DNA of 59,766 nucleotides from Pelagibius litoralis (GTDB lineage Bacteria; Pseudomonadota; Alphaproteobacteria; Kiloniellales; DSM-21159), in NCBI GenBank assembly GCA_029287455.1, contig JARFRB010000115.1:1-59766 (forward strand). Reading direction: 5' to 3'. Every line of letters begins with the position of its first letter. Positions within the stretch are counted from its first letter, which is position 1. Positions 1 to 8,322 of the stretch are shown in pieces. Made by a program: the position numbers and the translations under genes. The notes beneath the pieces were generated by a model. The model ran no database searches. It saw only the letters and a list, made by a program, of their open reading frames with translations, and was not told the origin of the DNA.

Positions 1-80
1 CTTCTAGGATACTGTAAAGATTTTCGTTCATGGTCTCGTCATGCCCGGTGCGGTCGATCAGGGGCGTCGCGTGTCTCGTG

Positions 81-113
81 TTGCTTACTGGAACCGACCC
101 CGCCTATACAAGA
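81..113 (+). promoter_or_regulatory. Promoter and candidate MatR operator of the malonate operon
   Basis: A -35-like TTGCTT (81-86) and a -10-like TATACA (105-110) are separated by 18 bases. The sequence TATACAAGA (105-113) overlaps the -10 box. Its complement TCTTGTATA resembles, from memory, the GntR-type MatR site described in Rhizobium malonate operons. The match is a half-site plus the dyad centre, so operator function is an inference. Confidence 0.45.
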
Positions 114-176
114 GGCACGGAGTGGGCGAGGGCAATCATCGTCTACGAATCCCAACGAGAAAGGAAAGGGAGGACT

Positions 177-1175
177 ATGCATAAATTCACCCGGAATGTC
201 GCGGGAGCGGCGCTTGCCTTGGCAGTTGGCCTTTCGTCGCAGACGGCTGCGGCTGAAACCGTGCTGCGCCTGTCGCACCAGTGGTCGACCTCGGACGTGC
301 GCCACAAGGTGGCCGAAATCGTCGCCGAGCATGTCGCGAACGCCGACGTTGATCTCAAGATCCAGATTTATCCTACCAAGTCCCTCTTCAAGCCGCGCGA
401 GCAGTGGCAGCCCACCAGCCGCGGCCAGCTCGACATGACCGTGTTCCCACTGGCCTACGCCGGCGGCGTTCACCCTGAATTCAATCTCACCCTGATGCCG
501 GGGATGGTGAAGAACCACGACCACGCGGCCCGGCTCAACGAATCCCCCTTCATGGAAAGGATTAAGCAGATCGCCGAGGACGACGGTGTTCTGATCCTGG
601 TCGACGGCTATCTCGCAGGCGGCTTCGCGGGCCGCGAGAAGTGCGTGACCGGCCCCGAGGATGTGTCCGGCATGCAGATGCGCGCGGCGGGCAAAGCGTT
701 CGAGCAGATGCTGGCGGAAGCGGGAGCCTCCATTGCCTCCATGGCCAGTTCCGAGATCTACAACGCCATGCAGACCGGCGTGCTTGACGGCGCGAATACC
801 AGTTCCTCGAGCTTCGTGTCGTACCGGATCTATGAGCAGGTTAAGTGCTTCACGCCGGTTGGCGACTACGCGCTCTGGTTCATGTACCAGCCGCTGCTGA
901 TGTCCAAGCGTAGCTGGGACCGGCTCAATGACGAGCAGCGCGCCGCGATCATGGAGGGTGCCGCCAAGGCTGAGGCCTTCTACATTGAGGAAGCGAAGAA
1001 GCAGGACGCCGAGGCGGCGCGTGTCTTCTCGGAGAACGGTGTCGAGATCTCGAACATGACCGAAGAGCAGTTCAATGCCTGGCGCGACATGGCGGCGAAA
1101 AGCTCTTACCCGGCCTTCGTCGAATCCGTGCCCAACGGCCAGGAGCTGTTGGACATGGCGCTCGCGGTCGAATAG
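177..1175 (+). CDS. dctP: TRAP transporter substrate-binding protein (DctP family), probably for malonate
   Basis: This is the periplasmic solute-binding subunit of a TRAP secondary transporter, 332 aa. A Sec signal peptide occupies residues 1-26 (hydrophobic AALALAVGL core, ending in AAA before Glu27), and the rest is a typical DctP fold with MAGRE-like and SSEIYNAMQTGVLDGAN segments. The reading frame is open further upstream, but ATG177 is preferred because a purine-rich AAGGAAAGGGAGG lies just before it and it gives a clean signal peptide. The small and large permease genes and a malonyl-CoA decarboxylase follow on the same strand. That layout matches the matPQM-matA malonate operons of other alphaproteobacteria, so malonate is the likely ligand. 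The ligand is inferred from context only. Confidence 0.9.
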   Translation: MHKFTRNVAGAALALAVGLSSQTAAAETVLRLSHQWSTSDVRHKVAEIVAEHVANADVDLKIQIYPTKSLFKPREQWQPTSRGQLDMTVFPLAYAGGVHPEFNLTLMPGMVKNHDHAARLNESPFMERIKQIAEDDGVLILVDGYLAGGFAGREKCVTGPEDVSGMQMRAAGKAFEQMLAEAGASIASMASSEIYNAMQTGVLDGANTSSSSFVSYRIYEQVKCFTPVGDYALWFMYQPLLMSKRSWDRLNDEQRAAIMEGAAKAEAFYIEEAKKQDAEAARVFSENGVEISNMTEEQFNAWRDMAAKSSYPAFVESVPNGQELLDMALAVE

Positions 1176-1263
1176 GCGGGTTCCGTGAAGGAAAGGCGCC
1201 GCCTGTATCGGCCGGCGGCGCCTTTCCCCCCAGCGGATCAATCTCGAACTCCATAGGCGGCAG

Positions 1264-1791
1264 ATGGACGCATTCCTGCGCGTGGTCCGGGGACTCTCCC
1301 TGCTTTGCGGCATCCTGGCCGCCGGCATGATCGCGGTCTCGATCTTCGTGGTCTGCCACATGGTGGTCATGCGTTATGTGCTGAACGCCTCCACGATCTG
1401 GCAGACCGAGTTCGTCGTCTACATGATGCTGGCGGCGACCATGATCGGAATGCCCTACGTGCAGATGCTGCGCGGGCACGTGAATGTCGACTTGCTGCCG
1501 ATTTATTTGCGTGGGGTTCCCCGCCAAGTGCTTTATCTCGTCGCGCAAGGCGCATCACTGGTGATCTGCGCGATCATCGCCTGGCATTCCTCGCACTTGT
1601 GGTGGGATGCTTGGTCGGGCGACTGGCATTCGGACACGGTTTGGGGGGTTCCGCTCTGGCTGCCCTACGCGGTGCTGCCGTTGGGCTTCGGACTGATGTG
1701 CCTGCAATTTGTCGCCGACCTTCTGATGGTGCTCACGGGCCGCGAGAAGCCCTTCGGTATCAACGAAGCCGACGAGATCCGGAAGGTTTAG
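1264..1791 (+). CDS. dctQ: TRAP transporter small permease subunit (DctQ family)
   Basis: This 175-aa inner-membrane protein has four predicted hydrophobic segments (about residues 10-35, 48-70, 90-110 and 135-160), the usual size and topology of DctQ. It pairs with the large permease to form the membrane part of the TRAP transporter. The gene starts 88 bases after the binding protein and ends 4 bases before the large permease gene, so the three are almost certainly one transcript. The start ATG follows AGGCGG closely. The subunit assignment is firm; the substrate is inferred from the downstream malonyl-CoA decarboxylase. Confidence 0.9.
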   Translation: MDAFLRVVRGLSLLCGILAAGMIAVSIFVVCHMVVMRYVLNASTIWQTEFVVYMMLAATMIGMPYVQMLRGHVNVDLLPIYLRGVPRQVLYLVAQGASLVICAIIAWHSSHLWWDAWSGDWHSDTVWGVPLWLPYAVLPLGFGLMCLQFVADLLMVLTGREKPFGINEADEIRKV

Positions 1792-1795
1792 GCGC

Positions 1796-3121
1796 ATGGA
1801 TCCTCTCCTGCTTGGGGCACTGGTGGCCGTCGCCACGGTTCTGGTTCTCTTTTCCGGCATTTCGGTCGCCATGGGCTTGATCCTCGTCTCCATGGTGTTT
1901 CTTGTCTCCTTCGACTTTCTTGGCCTGGAAGCCCTTTCGATCTTGCCCGAGGTGCTTTTCGGGAAGCTGGACAACTTCGCGCTGTTATCGATCCCCATGT
2001 TCATCCTTATGGGGGCGGCGGTTGCCTCGAGCCGGGCGGGCTCGGACCTGTACGAGGCGCTGGAGCGCTGGCTGACCCGGGTGCCCGGGGGCTTGGTGGT
2101 TTCGAATCTGGGAGCCTGCGCCATCTTCGCGGCCTTGTCCGGGTCCTCGCCGGCGACCTGCTCGGCCATCGGCAAGATGGGCATCCCGGAGATGCGCAAG
2201 CGCGGCTACCCTGCGACCGTGGCCTCCGGGTCCATCGCGGCGGGGGGCACGCTCGGCATCCTGATCCCACCCAGCGTCACCATGATCGTATACGGGATTG
2301 CCACCGAGACCTCGATCGGCCGGCTGTTCTTGGCCGGCGCGCTTCCCGGCTTCCTATTGGTCGGGCTGTTCATGGCCTGGTCGATCTTCGCCACCTGGCG
2401 TCAGGGGGCAGGGGACGTGCTGACCCCGACCGTCTACACCTGGGCGCAGAAGTTCGCCGCCTTGCCGAGGGTGATCCCCTTCTTGTTGATCATTATCGGC
2501 GTGCTTTTCGCCCTCTACGGCGGTGTCGCCACGCCGTCCGAAACGGCGGCGGTCGGCGCGCTTTTGTGCATTGTGCTGGCGGTTGTGATCTACCGCATGT
2601 GGAAGCCCACGGCGCTGTGGAGCATACTGCGCGACTGCACCCGGGAGTCCGTGATGATCCTGCTGATCATCGGGGCATCCGGCTTGTTCAGCTACATGCT
2701 CTCCAGCTTGTTTATAACTCAGTCCATCGCCGAGTGGATCGTCACACTGGACGTCAACCGCTGGGTTTTGATGCTGGTGATCAACCTTTTCCTACTAGTG
2801 GCCGGGTTTTTCTTGCCGCCGGTGGCTGTGATCCTGATGGCGGCACCGATCCTCTTGCCCATCGTGGTGAGCGCGGGCTTCGATCCCTATTGGTTCGCCG
2901 TGGTGCTGACCATCAACATGGAGATCGGCTTGATCACCCCACCGGTTGGGCTAAATCTTTATGTTATCAATGGGATCGCGCCGGACATCAAGCTGCAGAC
3001 AATCCTGCGCGGCTCCTTGCCCTACATGTTCTGCATGATCGCCGCCATCGTGATCCTCTGCCTCTTCCCCGGGATCGCCACCTGGCTACCCGAAGTGGTG
3101 ATGGGCCCGGTCATAAATTAG
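1796..3121 (+). CDS. dctM: TRAP transporter large permease subunit (DctM family)
   Basis: This 441-aa polytopic protein carries the ion-coupled substrate translocation pathway. It shows DctM hallmarks: GSSPATCSAIGKMGIPEM near residues 115-132, GGTLGILIPPSVTMIVYG near 145-162, and a C-terminal EIGLITPPVGLNLYVING repeat near 376-393. The paired IPPS and TPPVG hairpins are typical of this ion-transporter superfamily. About twelve hydrophobic segments are visible and the length is normal. It starts 4 bases after dctQ, and the malonyl-CoA decarboxylase gene begins 51 bases downstream, which supports joint uptake and use of malonate. Confidence 0.92.
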   Translation: MDPLLLGALVAVATVLVLFSGISVAMGLILVSMVFLVSFDFLGLEALSILPEVLFGKLDNFALLSIPMFILMGAAVASSRAGSDLYEALERWLTRVPGGLVVSNLGACAIFAALSGSSPATCSAIGKMGIPEMRKRGYPATVASGSIAAGGTLGILIPPSVTMIVYGIATETSIGRLFLAGALPGFLLVGLFMAWSIFATWRQGAGDVLTPTVYTWAQKFAALPRVIPFLLIIIGVLFALYGGVATPSETAAVGALLCIVLAVVIYRMWKPTALWSILRDCTRESVMILLIIGASGLFSYMLSSLFITQSIAEWIVTLDVNRWVLMLVINLFLLVAGFFLPPVAVILMAAPILLPIVVSAGFDPYWFAVVLTINMEIGLITPPVGLNLYVINGIAPDIKLQTILRGSLPYMFCMIAAIVILCLFPGIATWLPEVVMGPVIN

Positions 3122-3172
3122 TCAACTTTTGTGCTCTAGACTCCTACAACGGTTTAGTTTTTTGATTGGGCG

Positions 3173-4630
3173 ATGACGGACCACCAATCAGAGCGCTTCT
3201 TCGACCGGGCGATTGGAAATCTCGCGGTTGCTTGGCGGGATATCGCGGCCTCGGCGGCGCGCGGCGTTGGCATCAAGCTGGAAGACGAGGCGACGCGCGA
3301 TGCCGGGTCGCTCCGTACGATGATGCAGGCTTGCCTGGACGCCAAGGGGGGCGAGGTCTCAGCCCGGGCGCGGGCGGCCGAGCTGGGCCGCGCCTACCTT
3401 AAGCTGGATAGTCAGGGCCGCCGGCTCTTCCTAGGCCTGCTGGCCAAGGATTTCGGGGTCGACCGGGAGAAAGCTCATGAGGCGATCGACCGCTACGAAG
3501 GAGCGGACGAAGAGGCGGAAATCCTGCTGGCCGAGCAAAATCTGCGGCAGGTACTGGTGCCCCGCCGAGTCAAACTTCTCACGCAATTCAATTCCTTACC
3601 AGAAGGCGTTAAATTTTTAGTAGATATGCGGGCCGAACTGATGGAGGTGATGGGCGAGGAGCCGGCCATGGCTGCTCTCGACCGCGACTTCCTGGAACTG
3701 CTGACCTCCTGGTTCGATACCGGCTTCCTTGACTTGCAGCGGATCACCTGGGACTCGCCCGCGGCCCTCTTGGAGAAACTGATCGCCTACGAGGCGGTGC
3801 ACGAGATCCGCTCTTGGGACGACCTGCGCAACCGCTTGGATTCCGACCGCCGCTGCTTCGCGCTGTTCCATCCACGCATGCCCCATGAGCCCTTGGCCTT
3901 CGTCGAAGTGGCCTTGGTCAAGGGCATCGCGCGGAATGTACAGACCCTTCTGGATGAAAAAGCCCCACAGGTGGACCCCAGGGCGGCCGATACAGCGATC
4001 TTCTATTCCATCTCGAACACCCAACGTGGGCTGAAAGGCATTTCCTTCGGGGATTACCTGATCAAGATGGTGGTCCTGGAGTTGCTGCGCGACCTGCCGC
4101 AGCTCAAGGTCTTCGCCACGCTATCACCGGTGCCGGGCTTGCGCCGCTGGATCGAGCGTCTAACGCCGGAGGCCTTTAACCGGGCGCTGTCGGACGATGA
4201 TCGTGGTGCCTTGGATCGCGTGGGGGCAGGCGAGGACCGCAAGGCGCGTCTTCTGGGCAAGCTCGATACAGCGGTTTGGCACGAAGACGAGCCCACGGCC
4301 AAGGCACTGGAGCCGATCTTGATGAGGCTGGCGGCCACCTATCTCACCGGCACGCATAACGGCCAGGCTCAGGACCCCGTCGAGCGGTTTCATCTTCGCA
4401 ACGGCGCCAGGCTCGACCATATCAACTGGCTCGCCGATACCTCCGCCAAGGGGTTAAAGCAGTCCGCCGGGATCATGGTGAATTACCGCTATATCGTTGA
4501 CGACATCGAGAAGAATCACGAGGCCTACGTCACCAACGGCCGGATCGCCGTGGGCGGTGAGGTGAAGGCCTTGGCCAAGAAGGCGCGTGAAAACGGGCGG
4601 TCCGGATTTCGCCGCCTGGGCCTCGGATAG
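3173..4630 (+). CDS. matA: Malonyl-CoA decarboxylase
   Basis: This enzyme converts malonyl-CoA to acetyl-CoA and CO2. The 485-aa protein matches the MCD family along its length: an all-helical N-terminal region (about residues 1-180), then a GNAT-like catalytic domain with HPRMPHEPLAFVEVAL near 233-248, YSISNTQRGLKGISFG near 277-292 and NWLADTSAKGLKQSAGIMVNY near 417-437. The His in the first motif and the Ser in the second are the expected catalytic neighbourhood. It lies directly behind a TRAP transporter, as in matPQMAB operons. No malonyl-CoA synthetase (matB) is present here, so CoA activation must be encoded elsewhere, perhaps upstream of the window. Confidence 0.93.
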   Translation: MTDHQSERFFDRAIGNLAVAWRDIAASAARGVGIKLEDEATRDAGSLRTMMQACLDAKGGEVSARARAAELGRAYLKLDSQGRRLFLGLLAKDFGVDREKAHEAIDRYEGADEEAEILLAEQNLRQVLVPRRVKLLTQFNSLPEGVKFLVDMRAELMEVMGEEPAMAALDRDFLELLTSWFDTGFLDLQRITWDSPAALLEKLIAYEAVHEIRSWDDLRNRLDSDRRCFALFHPRMPHEPLAFVEVALVKGIARNVQTLLDEKAPQVDPRAADTAIFYSISNTQRGLKGISFGDYLIKMVVLELLRDLPQLKVFATLSPVPGLRRWIERLTPEAFNRALSDDDRGALDRVGAGEDRKARLLGKLDTAVWHEDEPTAKALEPILMRLAATYLTGTHNGQAQDPVERFHLRNGARLDHINWLADTSAKGLKQSAGIMVNYRYIVDDIEKNHEAYVTNGRIAVGGEVKALAKKARENGRSGFRRLGLG

Positions 4631-4753
4631 GGTCATGCACTCGCGAATGCCCGCGGGCGCCGCTTCGCGCGCAGCTTGCCGGCTGGTGGTGAAGATGTAA
4701 GTTGCCAAGGCCTGTGGCGTTTCGCCACCTCATGCCGATCGAGGGCCGACTCC

Positions 4754-5920
4754 GTGCCGAAACAGCAGCGTGTGTTCCCGGATGCCAAGGCCGTCGCGGC
4801 GGCCTTGCGGCCGAGCTATCCGGTCTATTGCTTGCGCCCGGATATCCTGAAGCGGCGGGCGCGCGATTTTCTCACGCAGTTTCCGGGAGAAGTGCTTTAC
4901 GCCGTCAAGTGCAATCCGCATCCGCTGGTGCTGGATGCGCTCTATGCCGGCGGGGTCCGCCATTTCGACACCGCCTCCTTGCCCGAGATCGCGCAGGTCG
5001 CCGAAAGCTACGCGGACGCGCACACCTATTTCATGCATCCGGTGAAAAGCCGCGCGGCTGTGCGGACCGCGAACGAAGTCTTCGGCGTGGAGCACTTCGT
5101 GGTGGACCACATGGACGAACTCGAGAAGGTGCTGGCGGAAACCCGGACGCGCGACCTGGTGATCGTGGTGCGCATCACCACGCCGCCGTCGCTCGGCACG
5201 CTCTATCATCTCTCGGCGAAGTTCGGGGCCGGCCCGGATGAGGCGGTGGAACTCTTGCGCCGCGCCGCATCGGAAGGCTGCCGCGTCGGCATCGCCTTTC
5301 ACGTGGGCTCTCAATGCCTGCGGCCGGACGCCTATTCAATCGCGCTTGATCTGAGCGGGCAGATCCTGGCGTGGGCGGGTGTGGAGCCGGTCTGCATTGA
5401 TGTGGGGGGCGGCTTTCCCGCCGACTACGTGGAGATGACAACCGAGCCCCTCCAGGATTATTTCGACGCCATCCGCAAGGGGCTGAAGGCCAATAAGGTG
5501 AAGCCCACGGTGCAAATTCTTTGTGAACCGGGCCGTGCCTTGGTTGCCTCGGGCTGTTCCCTTTTGGTCCAGATTCAGCTTCGGAAGGACGGGCAGCTTT
5601 ACATCAACGACGGCATCTATGGCAGCCTCTCGGAGACCGTGGATGCGGGCATCCGCTTCCCGTCCCGTCTGGTGCGGCTGGTGGGTGGCGAGCCAAGCCG
5701 GGAAACCCGCGCCTTCGTGCTGAACGGCCCGACTTGCGATTCCCTGGACGTCTTGCCCGGAACCTTCGAGCTGCCGGAGGATGCGCGCGAAGGCGACTGG
5801 ATCGAGATCGACCAGGTGGGCGCCTATTCGAACGCCCTGGCCACGCACTTCAACGGCTTCTTTCCCGAGACCTTCGTGACCGTCCAGGACAAGCCGCCAG
5901 CCCAGCAGGCCGCGGCATGA
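4754..5920 (+). CDS. Type III PLP-dependent decarboxylase (ornithine/lysine decarboxylase family)
   Basis: A fold-type III (alanine-racemase barrel) amino acid decarboxylase of 388 aa, most like short bacterial and eukaryotic-type ornithine decarboxylases. Visible motifs are the PLP lysine in YAVKCNPHP (near residue 52), FHVGSQ (near 182), DVGGGFP (near 216), EPGRALVASG (near 258) and the active-site Cys in GPTCDSLD (near 327). It should make putrescine or cadaverine in the cytoplasm; the sequence alone does not settle ornithine versus lysine. GTG4754 is chosen because GAGG lies about 9 bases upstream and the protein begins right before the conserved region; a longer TTG-initiated form is possible. 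Its TGA overlaps an ATG at 5917. Confidence 0.85.
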   Translation: MPKQQRVFPDAKAVAAALRPSYPVYCLRPDILKRRARDFLTQFPGEVLYAVKCNPHPLVLDALYAGGVRHFDTASLPEIAQVAESYADAHTYFMHPVKSRAAVRTANEVFGVEHFVVDHMDELEKVLAETRTRDLVIVVRITTPPSLGTLYHLSAKFGAGPDEAVELLRRAASEGCRVGIAFHVGSQCLRPDAYSIALDLSGQILAWAGVEPVCIDVGGGFPADYVEMTTEPLQDYFDAIRKGLKANKVKPTVQILCEPGRALVASGCSLLVQIQLRKDGQLYINDGIYGSLSETVDAGIRFPSRLVRLVGGEPSRETRAFVLNGPTCDSLDVLPGTFELPEDAREGDWIEIDQVGAYSNALATHFNGFFPETFVTVQDKPPAQQAAA

Positions 5921-5950
5921 CGCAGGCCGCGGAATGACGCAGGCGGTCTT
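5917..5950 (+). repeat. 17-base near-perfect tandem duplication at a gene junction
   Basis: The stretch beginning ATGACGCAGGC at 5917 is repeated with a 17-base period at 5934. The first copy overlaps the decarboxylase stop codon in the ATGA arrangement but runs only six codons (MTQAAE) to a stop that overlaps the second ATG. The second copy starts the hydrolase gene. It looks like a duplicated start region. Confidence 0.7.
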
Positions 5951-6956
5951 GGAGGCGGCCGTCTCGGCTTCACGGGAAGGCGTCTTCACCGCGCGCGCGC
6001 CGTGGTGGGGCGGCGATCTGCAGACCTTGCGCAATTTGCTCGTGCGGCCCAAGCACGACTTGTCCTCCTGGCCGGTGGAGCGCTTGGAATTCGGTCTTGC
6101 CGACGGTGACCGCTTGCTCGCGAGCCTGCACCGCCCGGATAGCGTGGAGCATGGAAGGCCTCTGGTCCTTCTCCTGCATGGCTTGAGTGGCTGCGAGGAC
6201 AGCACCTACATGCGAGCCACGGCACGTTATCTGCTGTCCGGGGAATGGCCCGTGCTCCGGCTTAACCTGCGTGGTGCCGGGCCCTCCGCGCCGTCCTGCC
6301 GGGGCCACTATCACGCCGGGCGGACGGAGGACCTGCGCGAGGTACTGAGGCAGCTCGCCCGATCGCGCCCGGCGGAGTTTGCTGCCGGAGTGCTCTGCGT
6401 CGGCTTTTCTTTGGGCGGGAACATGCTGCTGAAGTTCCTGGGGGAGGGGGAGAGCCCGGTGGCCCTGCGCGGCGCCGCCGCCGTCTCCGCGCCGATCGAC
6501 CTCAAGGCGGCGCAGGTGCGCCTGATGCGGCCGCGCAACGCGCTCTATCACCACTACGTGCTGGTCAACATGCGCCGGGATTTCCTGGCCGGCAAAGCGC
6601 TTCGTGACGAGGTGGGGCTAGAGAAACTGATGGCGATAAAGTCCGTCTTGGCCTTCGACGAAGAGGTGACGGCTCCCCTCAACGGTTTCGCGGGCGCCAA
6701 CGACTACTACGCCCGCTGTTCGGCGTCGAAGTTTCTAGGGGATATTGGAACGCCCACGCTCGTCGTCATGGCCGGAAACGACCCCTGGATCCCGGCCGAT
6801 AGCTACCACGCGGTGAATTGGGCGCGGCTGCCGGACATAACGCTCGCCATGCCCAAAGGCGGCGGCCATGTCGGCTTCCACGGCCTGGGCAGCCAGATCC
6901 CTTGGCATGACCGGCGCATCGGCGCGTTCTTCGAAAGGCTGGTGGGCGCGGGGTAG
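5934..6956 (+). CDS. Alpha/beta hydrolase, YheT/ABHD1-3 family
   Basis: This 340-aa cytoplasmic hydrolase belongs to the UPF0017 (YheT) group. It shows LLHGLSGCEDSTYMR near residue 80 for the oxyanion region, the nucleophile elbow GFSLGGNMLLKFLGE with Ser near 159, and a late GGGHVGFHG with the catalytic His near 311. Family members act on carboxyl or thio-esters, but the physiological substrate is unknown. The gene sits 13 bases after the amino acid decarboxylase and converges on hemB, so it probably ends the transcript that begins with the TRAP genes. Its start is the second copy of a 17-base duplication. Confidence 0.85.
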   Translation: MTQAVLEAAVSASREGVFTARAPWWGGDLQTLRNLLVRPKHDLSSWPVERLEFGLADGDRLLASLHRPDSVEHGRPLVLLLHGLSGCEDSTYMRATARYLLSGEWPVLRLNLRGAGPSAPSCRGHYHAGRTEDLREVLRQLARSRPAEFAAGVLCVGFSLGGNMLLKFLGEGESPVALRGAAAVSAPIDLKAAQVRLMRPRNALYHHYVLVNMRRDFLAGKALRDEVGLEKLMAIKSVLAFDEEVTAPLNGFAGANDYYARCSASKFLGDIGTPTLVVMAGNDPWIPADSYHAVNWARLPDITLAMPKGGGHVGFHGLGSQIPWHDRRIGAFFERLVGAG

Positions 6957-6962
6957 AGCGAT

Positions 6963-8039
6963 CTACCCACGCTTCAGCCGCTCGGCCACCTCGACGGCGA
7001 AATAGGTGAGGATGGCGTCGGCGCCGGCGCGTTTGAAGGCGAGCAGCGATTCCAGCATGGCCTTTTCGCCGTCCAGCCAGCCGTTCAGCGCCGCGCCGCG
7101 GATCATGGAGTACTCGCCGCTCACCTGATAGGCCAGGGTGGGGACCTGGAAGGTCTCGGAGACCCGGCGGATGATGTCGAGATAGGGCATACCCGGCTTG
7201 ATCATCACCATGTCCGCACCCTCGGCCAGATCCAGCGCCACTTCGCGCAGGGCCTCGTCACTGTTGGCCGGGTCCATTTGATAGGTCTTCTTGTCGCCCT
7301 TGAGCGCTCCCCCAGACCCGATAGCGTCGCGGAAGGGACCGTAGAAGGCGCTGGCGTACTTCGCCGCGTAGGAGCAGATGCCGACTTCCGTCAGCCCAGC
7401 CTCATCCAAGGCGGAGCGGATTGCACCCACGCGCCCGTCCATCATGTCGGAGGGCGCGACGATGTCGCAGCCGGCCCTGGCCTGCACCAGGGCTTGCCCG
7501 CAAAGCACCTCGATCGAGGCGTCGTTGAGGATACGCCCCTCTTCCACCAGGCCGTCGTGGCCGAGGGAATTGAAGGGGTCCAGGGCTGCGTCGCAGATCA
7601 CGCCAACCTCTGGAACCGCGGCCTTTAGGGCGCGCACCGCGCGGCAAATCAGATTCTCCGGGTTGACTGCTTCCTCGCAGGCGGCGGTCTTCAGGTGCTC
7701 CTCGACATAGGGAAACAAGGCAACGGCCGGCACCCCCAGCTGCGAGGCATGGCCGACCGCGTCCACGGCTTCCGATACCGTCAGACGGCGTACGCCGGGC
7801 ATGGCCTCGATCTCGGCGCTTGCGGCGCCGTCCTCGCGCAGGAACAGCGGCCAGATCAGGTCCTCGGGCGCGAGTCGATGCTCCGCAACCAAGCGCCGCG
7901 TCCAGTCCGCTGCCCTGTTGCGCCGCATCCGGACCCGGGGGTAGGCCCCCTGAGCCGCCGGACTGGCTGCCGCCTCCGCTGCGGGCTTCGGTCCCGCTTC
8001 GCGCGGGGCGCGCAGGGGCTCCAATTTGGCCTTTTTCAT
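6963..8039 (-). CDS. hemB: Delta-aminolevulinic acid dehydratase (porphobilinogen synthase)
   Basis: HemB condenses two 5-aminolevulinate molecules to porphobilinogen in tetrapyrrole synthesis. The 358-aa protein has both active-site lysines, in YAAKYASAFYGPFRDA and in DMVMIKPGMPYLDI. Where zinc-type enzymes have a cysteine cluster, this one reads CDAALDPFNSLGHDGLV, the Asp-rich form seen in magnesium-dependent alphaproteobacterial enzymes. An Ala/Pro-rich N-terminal extension of about 30 residues precedes the conserved core. The gene stands alone on the minus strand, convergent with the hydrolase gene (6 bases apart) and divergent from the outer-membrane protein gene. Confidence 0.96.
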   Translation of the reverse strand: MKKAKLEPLRAPREAGPKPAAEAAASPAAQGAYPRVRMRRNRAADWTRRLVAEHRLAPEDLIWPLFLREDGAASAEIEAMPGVRRLTVSEAVDAVGHASQLGVPAVALFPYVEEHLKTAACEEAVNPENLICRAVRALKAAVPEVGVICDAALDPFNSLGHDGLVEEGRILNDASIEVLCGQALVQARAGCDIVAPSDMMDGRVGAIRSALDEAGLTEVGICSYAAKYASAFYGPFRDAIGSGGALKGDKKTYQMDPANSDEALREVALDLAEGADMVMIKPGMPYLDIIRRVSETFQVPTLAYQVSGEYSMIRGAALNGWLDGEKAMLESLLAFKRAGADAILTYFAVEVAERLKRG

Positions 8040-8322
8040 CGTGTGCTCAATTTGTTTCCATAAGCGGCGGATATTAGGTCAGCGAGAGGAACCCGACAAG
8101 CGCGCGGCCGGCGGGTCGCCCGGCTCTTCGAGTTTTGCGCGCGTATTCCATGAGTGGCGAATGCCCTACTATTTGTGTCCGCTCGAAGATGTCACCAAGC
8201 TTTAGCCTTGCCCCATTCATCATATTCGGTAGGATCTCACGTGTCGCGGCACCTCGACTATTCTCGTTTAATTACGCACGGGGTGGCGGAGATTTTTGTT
8301 GTGGGGTCAGGGGAGAATAGTC

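Noticed and set aside
39-1370. A 443-codon minus-strand frame opposite the TRAP binding protein
   Set aside because: It is antisense to a gene with clear signal peptide and family motifs; its composition is His/Arg-biased and without domains.
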